Assembly (NCBI GenBank): GCA_028279215.1
Contig: JANQOF010000049.1
Location: 1-64,000 of the forward strand
Direction: 5' to 3'
DNA length: 64,000 nucleotides
DNA from: Pirellulales bacterium
Lineage (GTDB): Bacteria; Planctomycetota; Planctomycetia; Pirellulales; Lacipirellulaceae
How positions within the stretch are numbered: position 1 is the first letter of the stretch; every line of letters starts with the position of its first letter. The notes beneath the pieces were generated by a model. That model was given only the letters and a program-made list of their open reading frames with translations. It made no database searches and was not told the DNA's origin. Below, in pieces: positions 11,249-21,157 of the stretch. The position numbers were made by a program, and so were the translations under genes.

Positions 11249-12358
11249 ATGACCGCAGCGACACTCCGCACTTACACGTGCAAGGACCTCGCCAAAATGG
11301 CGAAGAAAGAGGGAGTTGCCGGCTGGCACTCTATGCGTAAAGAGGAATTGATCGACGCGCTTGCCAAGGCGGCACGCAGACGAAAGCGGCGAGGCGGAAG
11401 TGCTACCGCCGGCGCAGTTCGAAACGGGAACGGATCGGCCTCCAATGGCGAACGACTAACATCGGCCCAACGCCGTGCGAAGTCGAGGATTGAAGCGCTT
11501 CGTACACGGTTGTCAGAACTGAAGAACATCTCGGCCGATGGCGACTCCACGGACTGCCAAGACCCGACCTCCGACCGTTTGGTATTAATGGTCCGTGACC
11601 CTTACTGGTTGCAGGCCTTCTGGGAGGTTCGTCCATCGAGTGTCGATCGAGCGCGAACGGCACTAGGGCAAAACTGGCACGCAGCCAAGCCAACCCTAAG
11701 GGTGTACCGAGTGCTGGAGGACGGAAGTTCAGCCATCTACCGCGAGATTACGATCCACGGCGGCGTGAATCACTGGTACGTGGATGTTGGTGAGCCGCCT
11801 AGCCAGTTCCGGGCCGAGCTTGGGTATCTGGGCGCCAAGGATGCATTTTACTGCCTTTGCCGTAGTAGCACCGTGGCGACGCCAACTCCAGGTTCTACCG
11901 ACGCGGTAAACGGCAACTGGAAAGACGTTGCCGCCAACGCCGACCGCATCTTTGCCATGAGTGGCGGATACTCCGCACAAGGCACCAGTATGGAGCTACA
12001 GCAGTTGCTCGAGGAGCGGCTGCAGCGGCGGTTGGGCCGACCCACCGATACCCGGTTTGGCGGGGGCGCGAGCACACTGGTCGACGATCGGGAGGAGCTC
12101 AGCTTCGCAATCGATGCTGAGTTGGTTATCTACGGAGCCACCGCACCCAACGCCCACGTGACGGTCGAAGGTGAGCCGGTAGCGCTGAGGCCCGATGGGA
12201 CGTTTGCAGTTCGCATGCATCTGCCTGATCGGCGGCAGGTGGTGCCCGTGGTTGCCTCGGCGCCGGACGGAGTGGAACAAAAGACTATCATCTTAGGCAT
12301 CGAGCGCAATACCAAGGAACTGGAACCCGTGATACGGGACGCGGTCTCCTCTCACTAA
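11249..12358 (+). CDS. Rho-N / DUF4912 domain protein
   Basis: A 369-aa cytosolic protein. Residues 5-42 look like a Rho N-terminal (SAP-like) nucleic-acid-binding helix bundle: TCKDLAKMAKKEGVAGWHSM, RKEELIDALAKA, followed by a strongly basic stretch (RRRKRRGG). Residues about 105-205 match DUF4912, with RLVLMVRDPYWLQAFWEV and NHWYVDVGEPPSQFRAELG. The C-terminal part (about 290-350) has an Ig-like pattern (GATAPNAHVTVEGEPVALRP, DGTFAVRMHLPD) also common in DUF4912 proteins. The function of the family is unknown; the Rho-N part suggests RNA or DNA binding. It stands alone, convergent with thpR. Confidence 0.8.
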   Translation: MTAATLRTYTCKDLAKMAKKEGVAGWHSMRKEELIDALAKAARRRKRRGGSATAGAVRNGNGSASNGERLTSAQRRAKSRIEALRTRLSELKNISADGDSTDCQDPTSDRLVLMVRDPYWLQAFWEVRPSSVDRARTALGQNWHAAKPTLRVYRVLEDGSSAIYREITIHGGVNHWYVDVGEPPSQFRAELGYLGAKDAFYCLCRSSTVATPTPGSTDAVNGNWKDVAANADRIFAMSGGYSAQGTSMELQQLLEERLQRRLGRPTDTRFGGGASTLVDDREELSFAIDAELVIYGATAPNAHVTVEGEPVALRPDGTFAVRMHLPDRRQVVPVVASAPDGVEQKTIILGIERNTKELEPVIRDAVSSH

Positions 12359-12374
12359 GGCCTGGGGGGAGTTG

Positions 12375-12950
12375 TCAGCCTAGCGATACTCGCGCTAACA
12401 CAGCATACTCCGGGCCCTCGCGACGCAGTCGGCTAGCGTAGATGGTCGCTTCGTCGACCCACTGCGACTGGCCGTCGTAATCGACGAGCTTCTCCAGTTC
12501 CTCGGCCAATGCTGCTGTTTCAGCCGCCCGGATACCGCGACCGGCGCGGCCCAGAGTCAAATGGGGTACGAATTGGCGCGATTCGCCTCGAAAGCCGAGA
12601 GGCTTTAGCTGCTTGTCGAGCACGCCGTAAAGTTCGGTGAATTGCTCGACGCCTTGGGCGGCGCCGAGCCACAGGGTGCGAGGCCGCGCAATGGAGGGAA
12701 AGGCGCCAACGCCGCTCGCAGTCAATCCAAACGGCTCTACTTCCGATGCCGACCGCACAGCCGCCTGGCACACGTCGTAAACTTCCTGGTCGCTGATTTC
12801 GCCGAGGAAGTGCAAAGTCCAATGCAGATTCCGCGGTTCCACCCACTTCACGTTGTCGGCGAACCGTCGCAGTCTTGTGATGGCCCGCGTAGCCCGTTCG
12901 ACCACTTCCGAGTTCGGAGCGATACCGATGAAAGTGCGCGTTTTGGACAC
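12375..12950 (-). CDS. thpR: RNA 2',3'-cyclic phosphodiesterase (2'-5' RNA ligase family)
   Basis: A 191-aa 2H phosphoesterase. The two catalytic H-x-T motifs are intact: HWTLHFLGEI (His43 region) and HLTLGRAGRG. The family hydrolyses 2',3'-cyclic phosphate ends of RNA and can ligate tRNA halves in vitro. The start codon is GTG (VSKTRTFIGIAPNSEV). It lies 16 bp from the convergent DUF4912 gene and just downstream of the PfkB gene. Confidence 0.92.
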   Translation of the reverse strand: MSKTRTFIGIAPNSEVVERATRAITRLRRFADNVKWVEPRNLHWTLHFLGEISDQEVYDVCQAAVRSASEVEPFGLTASGVGAFPSIARPRTLWLGAAQGVEQFTELYGVLDKQLKPLGFRGESRQFVPHLTLGRAGRGIRAAETAALAEELEKLVDYDGQSQWVDEATIYASRLRREGPEYAVLARVSLG

Positions 12951-13003
12951 AAGACTAAACCCATCAAAGACGGTGTGGATCCCATATGCACGCTGATGGC
13001 GAT

Positions 13004-13906
13004 TCAGAAGCTAAGCATCTTTTCGTAGTCGTGCATGCGGCGTTCGATCTGGTCGCGGTCGATTTGTTGCATCCGTTCTAAACCAAACCCCTCGACGTTG
13101 AAGCTTGCGGTGAGAATGCCGTAGGCCATGGCCTTTTTGAGCGTACCGGGCGTAAAGTCGTCTTGCTCGGCCAGGAACCCCATCATTCCTCCGGCAAAGC
13201 TATCGCCGGCGCCAGTCGGATCGATAACGTCGGCCGTGGGGAATGCCGGCAAGACGTACGTTTCGTGCTCGCTAAAGAACATGGCGCCATGCTCGCCCTT
13301 CTTAATCACCACAAACCGGGGCCCCATGTCACGAACTGCATGGCCCGCTTCGACAAGGTTCTCGGTATCGGTAATCAGTTTGGCTTCGCTATCGTTGAGC
13401 ACCAACCCGTCAAGTTGCCGCATCAACTCTTCCAAATCGTCGCGCTGTGTTTGGATCCATAGGTCCATCGTATCCGCCACTGCGAGCCGACGCCCCGGCA
13501 CCTGTTCGAGTACCTTCATTTGCACGCTGGGCACTCCATTGGCCAGAAACACGTATTTCGCTCGGCGATAATCGTCGGGAAGAACGGGATCGAATTCACC
13601 AAACACGTTCAACTCGACCTCAAGCGTCTCTCGGTCGTTCATGTTCGGTTCGTATCGGCCCGTCCAAGTAAAAGTCTTGCCGCCAGCCACCTGCGTGAGT
13701 CCGCTCACATCAATTCCGCGTCCGGCCAGCAAATCGGTATGCTCGCCCGGCCAATCCTCACCGACGACTCCGACCAGGCGGACGCTGGTGAAGAAACTCG
13801 CGGCATAAGAAAAGTGAGTAGCAGAACCGCCAAGACAATTGTCTCGACGAGCAGTGGGCGTTTCGATGTTGTCAATGGCAACCGAACCGACGACGACTAG
13901 TGGCAT
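13004..13906 (-). CDS. PfkB-family carbohydrate/nucleoside kinase
   Basis: A 300-aa kinase starting at MPLVVVGSVAIDNIETP; the longer frame to 13972 adds 22 residues without family resemblance. The sugar-site Gly-Gly is in CLGGSATHFSYAASFF, and the C-terminal PfkB signature DPTGAGDSFAGG contains the catalytic Asp and anion hole. Ribokinases, fructokinases and adenosine kinases share this fold; the substrate cannot be read from the sequence. The short N-terminal lid (RYEPNMNDRETLEVELNVF) is present. The gene precedes thpR by 53 bp. Confidence 0.9.
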   Translation of the reverse strand: MPLVVVGSVAIDNIETPTARRDNCLGGSATHFSYAASFFTSVRLVGVVGEDWPGEHTDLLAGRGIDVSGLTQVAGGKTFTWTGRYEPNMNDRETLEVELNVFGEFDPVLPDDYRRAKYVFLANGVPSVQMKVLEQVPGRRLAVADTMDLWIQTQRDDLEELMRQLDGLVLNDSEAKLITDTENLVEAGHAVRDMGPRFVVIKKGEHGAMFFSEHETYVLPAFPTADVIDPTGAGDSFAGGMMGFLAEQDDFTPGTLKKAMAYGILTASFNVEGFGLERMQQIDRDQIERRMHDYEKMLSF

Positions 13907-14016
13907 GTCTTGCCTATGTTGATCTGGGCGATGGGAAACGAATGAGCAAATCGGCCCATGAGTATGCCGCATCTCGTCCCAAATCTAAAGAGGCATGCCT
14001 TCCAACATGTAAGGCC

Positions 14017-15696
14017 CTACTCCAACCTGGTTGATTCACCGCCAGACTTGGTTAGCAGCGAGAGGAACACCTGAGCATCAATGGTGGGGGCAATGCTAGT
14101 AACATGGCCATCGCAGAATGCGGCGAGAAAGACTCCCGCATGTTGTCCTCCAAGACCCACCAAAGGCGTATCCGGGGCAACTTCCAGGTCGCTCGGTTGT
14201 GTCCAGACAGGTGCCACGTCGTCGTTCACCTCCAGCATGCAAATGGTGTTTGAAGTACCGTCGGTAATGGACCTCAACGGACTACCCTTGATCGTACCGT
14301 CAAAGACGAACCCAGCGCCAATAGGTACGACGTAATTGGTTTTGCCGAGAGAGCGATCGAGCGTGGACGTTGGCGACGCAAAGACCTCTGGCATGAGTGG
14401 AATCAACTGCTTGTTGTGTGGGCTGTTCCAGGGTTCGTCTAGGTCAAACTGGCGATACAGCTCTTGGTGGCCCATGTAGGGGAGCAACAGCACACGCCAA
14501 CTCAACAAAGGCTTGCCATCGTCGCTGTACAGCGCGTGAGCCGGAAGAGAGTTCTTTGCAGCTTCATAGTTGAGTTGTGCAAGCACCAACTGTCTCAGGT
14601 TGTTTATTCCCACATTTCGTCTCGCCGCCGCTCGAGCCGCTTGCACCGCAGGAAGCAGTAGTGCCACTAGAACCCCAACGACGGCCACCCACGCCATTTG
14701 ATCGTTGCCACCATCGGCTGTGTCGAACAGCACAAAGGAACCGCCGCGGCGTTGTGGTACGAACATGTTCAGGTACACGCCTAGAGCGCGGTCTGCATAG
14801 GCGGCCGTAGCTTGCTGGATCGGATCGTCGCTCGAACGCATGGCTGACAGTTGTTGCTCCATCTCGGAACTCATTTGTACTTTCGCCAGTTCGACGGCAT
14901 CTTGTAGCAAGCCCTCCACTTGGCCGGCATTCGATTCACTACCGCAGTGAATGTAGAGGCTCGAAGGGTGTGCCGCTCTGAGGTTGAGCTTCAACTCGGC
15001 CGATTCCAGCAAGTTTGGAATCTGGAGGAATCTTTGGTACTTAGCAGGAAACTGCTGCGCCGCTTGCATCAAGCCCAAGCTGATTAGCGGGCGTAAACCT
15101 TCCAGATCAACCGCCACGTAGAGGTCATCGGTTGGCGGTTCCGTGGCCACAAGTGATGCGATCACGCTGTCAGTCGGTTTCGAATTGCCACTAGCCAGCT
15201 TCTCGAGCATGCCTTGAGAGCCAATCACGATCAGATTGTCCTTTAGCTGCATGAAGCTAGGCGCCATAGGTTGTTGGCTTAGCAAACACGCTCGCCCCCG
15301 GATTTCGCCAGGCTGCGTATGCTGCGTGAGCTCTGGCGCCAGTTGGTCGAGCTTCCACGGTTGGTCTGCTTCGAAGAACGCTGAGTAGAATAGGTTGGTG
15401 CCGAGTGGAGGTTCCACGGCGACCGTCACCTTTGTAAGGTGTGCCAGGTCGATGCCGAGGTACTTCTGGCCAACCGCCTTGGCGATCTCCACCGGCACGA
15501 GTTCATGTGCCGGCGGCGATAGAATCTGCTTCGGTTGCAGTCTCCCCGCGACCACGGTTTCTTGGGTAATGTACGATTTGCCAATCGCTTGGGCGTGAGC
15601 GCGGAGCGACGCCATTGGCGAAAGCAACAAGGCTGCGGAGAGGAGCAGACGGAGCGATTTCGACGGACGGCAAACCCTCGAACGTTGGCATTGCAT
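14017..15696 (-). CDS. Secreted protein with an internal DUF1559 (pilin-helix) module
   Basis: A 559-aa protein. The ATG at 15696 is preceded by AGGGGG and gives a signal peptide (SKSLRLLLSAALLLSPMASL). Residues 30-325 form an extracellular region without a family I can name. Residues about 332-360 are a membrane helix followed by LLLPAVQAARAAARRNVG and NNLRQLVLAQLNYEAA, the hallmark of DUF1559; the C-terminus (SDGTSNTICMLEV, FCDGHV) also fits. In normal DUF1559 proteins this helix is N-terminal and part of a prepilin signal. Here it is internal and the cleavage motif GFTLVE is missing, so it is a chimera. Confidence 0.8.
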   Translation of the reverse strand: MQCQRSRVCRPSKSLRLLLSAALLLSPMASLRAHAQAIGKSYITQETVVAGRLQPKQILSPPAHELVPVEIAKAVGQKYLGIDLAHLTKVTVAVEPPLGTNLFYSAFFEADQPWKLDQLAPELTQHTQPGEIRGRACLLSQQPMAPSFMQLKDNLIVIGSQGMLEKLASGNSKPTDSVIASLVATEPPTDDLYVAVDLEGLRPLISLGLMQAAQQFPAKYQRFLQIPNLLESAELKLNLRAAHPSSLYIHCGSESNAGQVEGLLQDAVELAKVQMSSEMEQQLSAMRSSDDPIQQATAAYADRALGVYLNMFVPQRRGGSFVLFDTADGGNDQMAWVAVVGVLVALLLPAVQAARAAARRNVGINNLRQLVLAQLNYEAAKNSLPAHALYSDDGKPLLSWRVLLLPYMGHQELYRQFDLDEPWNSPHNKQLIPLMPEVFASPTSTLDRSLGKTNYVVPIGAGFVFDGTIKGSPLRSITDGTSNTICMLEVNDDVAPVWTQPSDLEVAPDTPLVGLGGQHAGVFLAAFCDGHVTSIAPTIDAQVFLSLLTKSGGESTRLE

Positions 15697-15863
15697 CACG
15701 ATTCCCCCTTTTGGTATCCGTTGTTTTTCGCGTACAGGTGGCCCTTGGGCGACCCCATCAGAGTGGTCATGTAAAATCGCCACTGGCGGTCATGGTATGT
15801 TGTCGTGCCTGCAGCGTCAAACAACCCGCATCGGGTGGCGAACACCATAGGGAATCGAGCACC

Positions 15864-17555
15864 CTAACCCTTCCTCTGCTCCTTACCCCAAGTATCTCGC
15901 AGTGTCACGGTGCGGTTGAAAATGGGCTTGCCGGGCTTCGAGTCGACTGCATCGGCCACGAAATAGCCAACCCGTTCGAATTGGAACGTTTCGCCAGGCT
16001 CGACGTTTGTCAGTGAGGGTTCCAGTTTCGCCGTCACGACTTCAAGCGAGCGCGGGTTGAGGTTGTCGAGGAACGTTCCGCTCTCGGGCACATCTTCCGG
16101 GCTTTCGATGTCGAATAGGTGATCGTACAGCCGAACCTCCGCGTCGGCGGCCATATTGGCGTCGACCCAGTGTATGGTGCCCTTCACCTTCTTACCGTCC
16201 ACCAAGGCTGTGGTGTCGGGATTGAACGAGCACTTCAGTTCGATCACCGTGCCGGACGCGTCCTTTACCACTTCGTCGCAAGTAGCTATTCCCGCGCCGC
16301 GGAGCCGCACGCTGCCGCCAGGCTTGAGTCGGAAGAACTTCTTGGGAGCATCCTCCATGAAATCGTTGCGTTCGATGAATATCTCACGGCCCATGGTCAC
16401 ATCGCGTTTGCCTGCTTCGACATTCTTCGGATGATTCGGGACTTGCAGTTCCATCGGCTTACCCGATTCGACATTGCTAAGGACGACGCGCAAGGGATCG
16501 AGTACCACCATTCGTCTTTCGGCGCGCTCGTTCAGATCTTCCCGCACCGCGTCCTCCAGCCAAGCCATGTCGATGGTGCTGTTGAATTTGGCCACGCCAA
16601 TCCGGTCACAGAATGCCCGCAGTGCCTCGGGGGTGTAACCGCGACGGCGCAGCCCGCGAATGGTCAGCATCCGCGGATCATCCCATCCGGCAACATGCCC
16701 CTCCTGCACAAGTTGCAGCAGCTTGCGTTTGCTCATCACGGAGTATGTCAGATTGAGCCTCGCGAACTCGATCTGGCGGGGGTGGTGCACGTCGAGCTCC
16801 TCCAGAAACCAATCGTAGAGCGGGCGATGGTTTTCGAACTCCAGAGTGCAGATCGAATAGGTAATGCCCTCGATCGAGTCGCTTTGGCCATGCGTAAAAT
16901 CGTACGAAGGATAAATGCACCACTTATCTCCAGTCCGATGGTGGTGCGCGTGCTTCACGCGATACATCACCGGATCGCGCAAGTTGAGATTGGGCGAAGC
17001 CATGTCGATTTTGGCCCGCAACGTACGGGAGCCATCGGCGAAGTCGCCCGCTTTCATCTGGGCGAACAACTTCAGGTTCTCTTCAATCGGTCGGTCGCGG
17101 AACGGACTGTTCTTTCCTGGTTCGGTAAGCGTGCCGCGATACTTGCGCATTTCGTCCGCCGAGAGGTCGCAGATGTACGCCTTTCCTTGCTTGATTAAGT
17201 CAATCGCCCATTCGTGGAGTTGGTCGAAGTAGTCGGAAGCGAAGAACAGTCGGTCTTCCCAATCTCCACCTAGCCAACTTACGTCGTCGATGATCGAGTC
17301 GACGTACTCTTGTTCCTCTTTGGTCGGGTTGGTGTCGTCGAAGCGTAGATTGAAATTCCCGCCATACTCTCTAGCAAGACCAAAGTTAAGGCAGATGCTC
17401 TTGGCGTGACCGATGTGGAGATATCCGTTCGGCTCGGGTGGAAAACGGGTGTGCACGACCACGGTCGAGTCGTTTGCGCGATCGGCGTCGATGATCTGCT
17501 GGATGAAGTTGCGCGAAGGGCGCGAGGTTCCTTCGCCTGGATTTTCGGAGTCCAT
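15864..17555 (-). CDS. glnS: Glutaminyl-tRNA synthetase
   Basis: A 563-aa class I aminoacyl-tRNA synthetase. The HIGH motif is in [20 protein letters not shown] and the KMSKS-loop equivalent is VMSKRKL, both as in bacterial GlnRS. The catalytic domain includes [15 protein letters not shown] and the C-terminal part is the anticodon-binding beta-barrels (about 345-555), ending [18 protein letters not shown]. Presence of GlnRS means tRNA-Gln is charged directly. It is a single gene with about 230 bp of non-coding sequence upstream. Confidence 0.96.
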   Translation of the reverse strand: MDSENPGEGTSRPSRNFIQQIIDADRANDSTVVVHTRFPPEPNGYLHIGHAKSICLNFGLAREYGGNFNLRFDDTNPTKEEQEYVDSIIDDVSWLGGDWEDRLFFASDYFDQLHEWAIDLIKQGKAYICDLSADEMRKYRGTLTEPGKNSPFRDRPIEENLKLFAQMKAGDFADGSRTLRAKIDMASPNLNLRDPVMYRVKHAHHHRTGDKWCIYPSYDFTHGQSDSIEGITYSICTLEFENHRPLYDWFLEELDVHHPRQIEFARLNLTYSVMSKRKLLQLVQEGHVAGWDDPRMLTIRGLRRRGYTPEALRAFCDRIGVAKFNSTIDMAWLEDAVREDLNERAERRMVVLDPLRVVLSNVESGKPMELQVPNHPKNVEAGKRDVTMGREIFIERNDFMEDAPKKFFRLKPGGSVRLRGAGIATCDEVVKDASGTVIELKCSFNPDTTALVDGKKVKGTIHWVDANMAADAEVRLYDHLFDIESPEDVPESGTFLDNLNPRSLEVVTAKLEPSLTNVEPGETFQFERVGYFVADAVDSKPGKPIFNRTVTLRDTWGKEQRKG

Positions 17556-17690
17556 GCTGCGGGTCCTGGTCTGGTGGTGCTAGCGGCCACCTCGGCCAAC
17601 CAGCGTAAGTAATTTAGCAGAAACATCTTGCGCAGAGTACGGCACTTGCCCCCGCCGAACGCAATCAAACGCATTCACCTACGCAGGCCG

Positions 17691-17719
17691 TTGCGGCTGT
17701 CGAACAGCTAACCGATAAT
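17691..17719 (+). promoter_or_regulatory. Sigma-70-type promoter of the small secreted protein gene
   Basis: TTGCGG (17691-17696), a 17-bp spacer and GATAAT (17714-17719). The start codon at 17788 lies about 60 nt after the expected transcription start. Confidence 0.5.
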
Positions 17720-17787
17720 GGAGCCTGTTTAGGTGCGTTTGCCGGGTTGGCGCCGTGCTGAGATTACCACCAACGTGGGAGAGAGTC

Positions 17788-18138
17788 ATGCGTACTGGGT
17801 TGTTTGTTCTTGCGATCGTCGTGACGAGCGTGTGCAATATGTCGGTAGAGGCCCAGGTGGTTCCCTACGGCGTGTACTACCAGCCCGCTCCCACGACTTT
17901 CGTGCAACCTGCACCAGTGGTCCAAACGACTTATGTGCAGTCTGCCACGGTGTATCGCCCTCTGTTGCGCCCGTTTACGCGAGTAATTGCACCGGCCACC
18001 ACGGTTTACGCAACTTCCCAGCCGGTTGTGGTGGCTCGACCAACCGTTCCCGTCGCCGTGGTGCAGCCCGCTCCCGTCGTCACCACGCGATATCGGCCGA
18101 TTCTAGGTGGCACGGTGACTCGCACGTGGTACCCATAA
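17788..18138 (+). CDS. Small secreted Pro/Val/Thr-rich protein
   Basis: A 116-aa protein that I cannot assign to a function. The ATG at 17788 follows GGGAGAGAG, a good ribosome site, and gives a signal peptide (MRTGLFVLAIVVTSVCNMSV, cut near EAQ). The rest is low-complexity, with repeated short units around APV, TVY, VVQPAPVV and RP spaced regularly, and no cysteine in the mature part. Such sequences occur in planctomycete cell-envelope proteins. Start further upstream (17755) would spoil the signal peptide. Confidence 0.7.
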   Translation: MRTGLFVLAIVVTSVCNMSVEAQVVPYGVYYQPAPTTFVQPAPVVQTTYVQSATVYRPLLRPFTRVIAPATTVYATSQPVVVARPTVPVAVVQPAPVVTTRYRPILGGTVTRTWYP

Positions 18139-18258
18139 GCAGCACGCCGACTTAGGCGGGCTTACGACGACTTCCGACTTGGCTCGGCCTACGCCAACGG
18201 CAAGAGGAAGCATTAAGCATCTCTATAAACGCCCAGAAATCGGGAGCAAATCCGGTTT

Positions 18259-18287
18259 TTGAGTGTGGGCCCGCTTTGTGGTATCTT
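18259..18287 (+). promoter_or_regulatory. Candidate promoter of the macrodomain gene
   Basis: TTGAGT (18259-18264), a 17-bp spacer and TATCTT (18282-18287), each 4/6 to consensus, about 80 nt before the start codon at 18371. Confidence 0.4.
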
Positions 18288-18370
18288 TAGGGTTCCTCAT
18301 GGAATCGCAACTTCTAGACTATTCGCTCATCTTGTAGATTTGTCCTTGTTTGCCGGTAAGGAGTGCCAAG

Positions 18371-18904
18371 ATGGATCTTGTCCGTGTCGTACAGGGCGAC
18401 ATCACCCGACTTGAAGTGGATGCCATCGTCAATGCGGCTAACGAGCAAATGCTCGGTGGCGGCGGTGTGGACGGCGCCATCCACCGTGCTGCTGGGCCGG
18501 ACTTGCGCGAAGCCTGCGAACACGTCGAACAGTGGCGGCCCGGCGTGCGCTGCCCGACAGGCGAAGCGCGTATCACCCCCGGATTCAACCTTCCCGCGAA
18601 GTGGGTAATCCATACGGTCGGGCCCGTTTGGCACGGCGGCGGGTATGGCGAGTCGAACTATCTGGCCAGTTGCTATCGCAACTGTCTCCAACTGGCCGCC
18701 GATCACAACGTGCGCTCCCTAGCCTTCCCGGCTGTCAGTTGCGGAGTGTATGGCTATCCACCCGACCGCGCCACTGCCGTGGCGCATCGTGAGATTGCTT
18801 GTTTCTCGATGGTCGGCGACTTATTCGACGAAATTCTGCTAGTCGCTTACGACGAGGAAATGTTTCGCTTGATCGAGTCGTTAGTTTCGCACGTCGAAGC
18901 CTGA
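18371..18904 (+). CDS. Macrodomain protein (O-acetyl-ADP-ribose deacetylase type)
   Basis: A 177-aa protein consisting of a single macrodomain. The start at ATG 18371 has a perfect AAGGAG seven bases upstream. Signatures in order are [20 protein letters not shown] (Asn and Gly-rich loop that hold the ADP-ribose), [35 protein letters not shown] and [13 protein letters not shown]. This pattern matches YmdB-type enzymes that remove acetyl or ADP-ribose groups. It is monocistronic. Confidence 0.93.
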   Translation: MDLVRVVQGDITRLEVDAIVNAANEQMLGGGGVDGAIHRAAGPDLREACEHVEQWRPGVRCPTGEARITPGFNLPAKWVIHTVGPVWHGGGYGESNYLASCYRNCLQLAADHNVRSLAFPAVSCGVYGYPPDRATAVAHREIACFSMVGDLFDEILLVAYDEEMFRLIESLVSHVEA

Positions 18905-19032
18905 CCTGCGGTGTCCCTCGGCAACAAATGCAGGCGGTCCCAGATCATCGAGATAATTGCGATCCCGTACTGCGCGCGTTAGGTTGAGTTGGAGTTCCCT
19001 ATTCGCCCCTGGTCGTAATCATGGAGCTGAAG

Positions 19033-21153
19033 ATGATCCAAGCCACATTCCGGTCGGTGCTGATTGGGCACTTCTGTGTCGCGGGATCTGTTGCATTCTC
19101 CGCCAACGAGGAACGCTTGTCGCTTGTGATCGCTGTTGTTGACGAAGCTGGCATGCCGGCCGCTAGTGTTACGGTTAGGAGTCAGGCGAACCTGCGGTTC
19201 CCGAGCAAGACAGCGACTACCGACAACGGAGGGCGAGCCACGTTGCAACTTGCTCCCGAAGAGGCGTCTGGGCTCGCACTCGTGGCCGACGATGGCACAA
19301 ACATGGGCTACGCCCAACTACCCTGGAGTCAAACGCCCTCGAACGAACTCGAAACAGTTACGTTAACGCTGTCGCCCGCGCGTCAAATGAAGGTGCGCGT
19401 AGTCGACGAATCGGGCGAACCAGTTACTGGCGCGAAGATTGTGGTCCAGAGTACCTATCGTGAGGCAGCGCGCGCCGCAAGCGACGACAACGGCGTGGCA
19501 ACGATTCGCCTTCCTTCTGATGCCCCGCGAATGGCGATCATGGGCCTGAAGAAGAGTGTTGGGTTTGACTACCATTCGTTCGTTCCCGCAGGTGCGCCAC
19601 AAACGAAACCGAGTCTGCTCCCGCAAGATTACGATGAACCCATCGAGTTGGTGCTCAACGGCGCTCGAGCCGTGGTGGTGGAGGTCGTCGACCAAGACGG
19701 CGAGCCACTGTCGGGTGTACGAGTCTACCCGTGGCTGTTCCGTAAGCCGAACAAAGGCGAAGACATCAATCTAAGCGGACTCACGGACTTCAAGTTCGAA
19801 ACCGACGACAATGGCCAATGCACTTTTGACGTGCCAATCGACCTCGACCGCGCGACCACGGTGTGGACAAACTTGGACGGCTACGCCGCACCCGACCGCG
19901 CGAACTTCGACCCAAAGTCCGTCGATTCAACGGTTCGAGCAACGATGGAAAAAATGGTCAAGCTGTCGGGCACCGTTGAGTTGCCAACTGGAGTTTTCGC
20001 CGACGACATCCGTGTTGCGGTGGTAGGCGAGGGGCACTCATTTGACGGGTTTCGGCGAACGGAGGTAGCGTTGGAGAACGATGGATCGTTTGAACTGCTC
20101 GTAAATCGCAACATGTACTATCAACTGGTCGCCAGCGATAACCAGCAGTGGGCATCGCCGCCTGTCAATGCGATTGTGCTGAATGAGGACGTTGACGACG
20201 TTGAGCTTTCGTTGGGCCCGGCGACACGGGTGTACGGAAGGATGACCGTCGAAGAGACTGATGATCCGGTGCCCGACAAATACCTGTATCTCTACCAGCG
20301 GACTGCCGCCAGCTACTACGACTTGCCCGACGAAGAGAAGATTCCCAATCCTCAAGACTCAAACCGTGCCATTTCCCCGGTCGTGGTGAAGTCGGATCAA
20401 ACCGATGCGGATGGGCAGTTTGAGTTCTTCGTGGGCCCGGGATCGTACTATATGCATGGGCCACGCACTGCGGAGATGCCGAGATTCGAAATCGGTAACG
20501 AGTCGGAAAAGGAGCTAACAATCCAGGTGAAGTCAGTGGAGATGCGAAAGAACAACATTGTTCCCGGCCGCGTCGTCGTCGCCGATGGCCCAAGCCAAAC
20601 GATAGCCAACGCACGCGTTTTCAGCTATCCGCTAGAATCGTTCAGTGGGCAGCATATCGACGCCACGACCAACCACGCCGGAGAATTCGAGGCGAGGCAG
20701 ATTCTCTCCCGGCATCTCATCCACGCGACGGCAATCGTCGACGGTCAATCGTACGCCGGAGTAGTGGAGATTGGTCCCGATGATGAAGAGTACGTGGTGC
20801 CGATTGGCCCCAGTGGTTCGTTGCGCGGTGTCCTAAAGGCTGAAGAGCTGGACCTCCCCCTCGAAAACAGACGGGTTAGGTGCAGTATCAGGATCGAGTA
20901 TCCCGATGGAACCTCCACCGCTGCTTTCGGAGGTTCGGCAACGACCGACGAGAATGGTGCATTCGTGATTGACCACCTAATACCTGGAAGGTCGTACACA
21001 GTAACGGTGGTGACCGAAATCGGCAGCGATGGATTTGGTCGAAGCTGGGGCACCGCTGGCGAAGTGACGCTCGATCAGCCGAGTGAGCTCGTTAGAGTAT
21101 TCTCTGTGTCGGCACTCGATTTTCCGCCAACTTTCGCGCCGATTACTGAGTAG
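19033..21153 (+). CDS. Secreted multi-domain protein with carboxypeptidase-regulatory-like repeats
   Basis: A 706-aa exported protein. The ATG at 19033 is chosen because GGAG lies six bases upstream; it gives a signal peptide (SVLIGHFCVAGSVAFSA). The mature part is a string of beta-sandwich units of about 90-100 residues, visible by repeated lines such as VRVVDESGEPVTGAKIVV, VEVVDQDGEPLSGVRVYP and TDENGAFVIDHLIPGRSYT. These are CarboxypepD_reg-like/CnaB-like folds, common in planctomycete surface proteins. No catalytic motif was seen. It converges with the SDR gene with only 4 bp between the stops. Confidence 0.75.
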   Translation: MIQATFRSVLIGHFCVAGSVAFSANEERLSLVIAVVDEAGMPAASVTVRSQANLRFPSKTATTDNGGRATLQLAPEEASGLALVADDGTNMGYAQLPWSQTPSNELETVTLTLSPARQMKVRVVDESGEPVTGAKIVVQSTYREAARAASDDNGVATIRLPSDAPRMAIMGLKKSVGFDYHSFVPAGAPQTKPSLLPQDYDEPIELVLNGARAVVVEVVDQDGEPLSGVRVYPWLFRKPNKGEDINLSGLTDFKFETDDNGQCTFDVPIDLDRATTVWTNLDGYAAPDRANFDPKSVDSTVRATMEKMVKLSGTVELPTGVFADDIRVAVVGEGHSFDGFRRTEVALENDGSFELLVNRNMYYQLVASDNQQWASPPVNAIVLNEDVDDVELSLGPATRVYGRMTVEETDDPVPDKYLYLYQRTAASYYDLPDEEKIPNPQDSNRAISPVVVKSDQTDADGQFEFFVGPGSYYMHGPRTAEMPRFEIGNESEKELTIQVKSVEMRKNNIVPGRVVVADGPSQTIANARVFSYPLESFSGQHIDATTNHAGEFEARQILSRHLIHATAIVDGQSYAGVVEIGPDDEEYVVPIGPSGSLRGVLKAEELDLPLENRRVRCSIRIEYPDGTSTAAFGGSATTDENGAFVIDHLIPGRSYTVTVVTEIGSDGFGRSWGTAGEVTLDQPSELVRVFSVSALDFPPTFAPITE

Positions 21154-21157
21154 AGAC

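Noticed and set aside
10859..11329. 156-aa minus-strand frame overlapping the DUF4912 promoter and start
   Set aside because: Low-complexity composition, no ribosome site, and it overlaps the promoter and start of a gene with clear domains.
16119..17198. 359-aa plus-strand frame opposite glnS
   Set aside because: Antisense shadow of a conserved tRNA synthetase.
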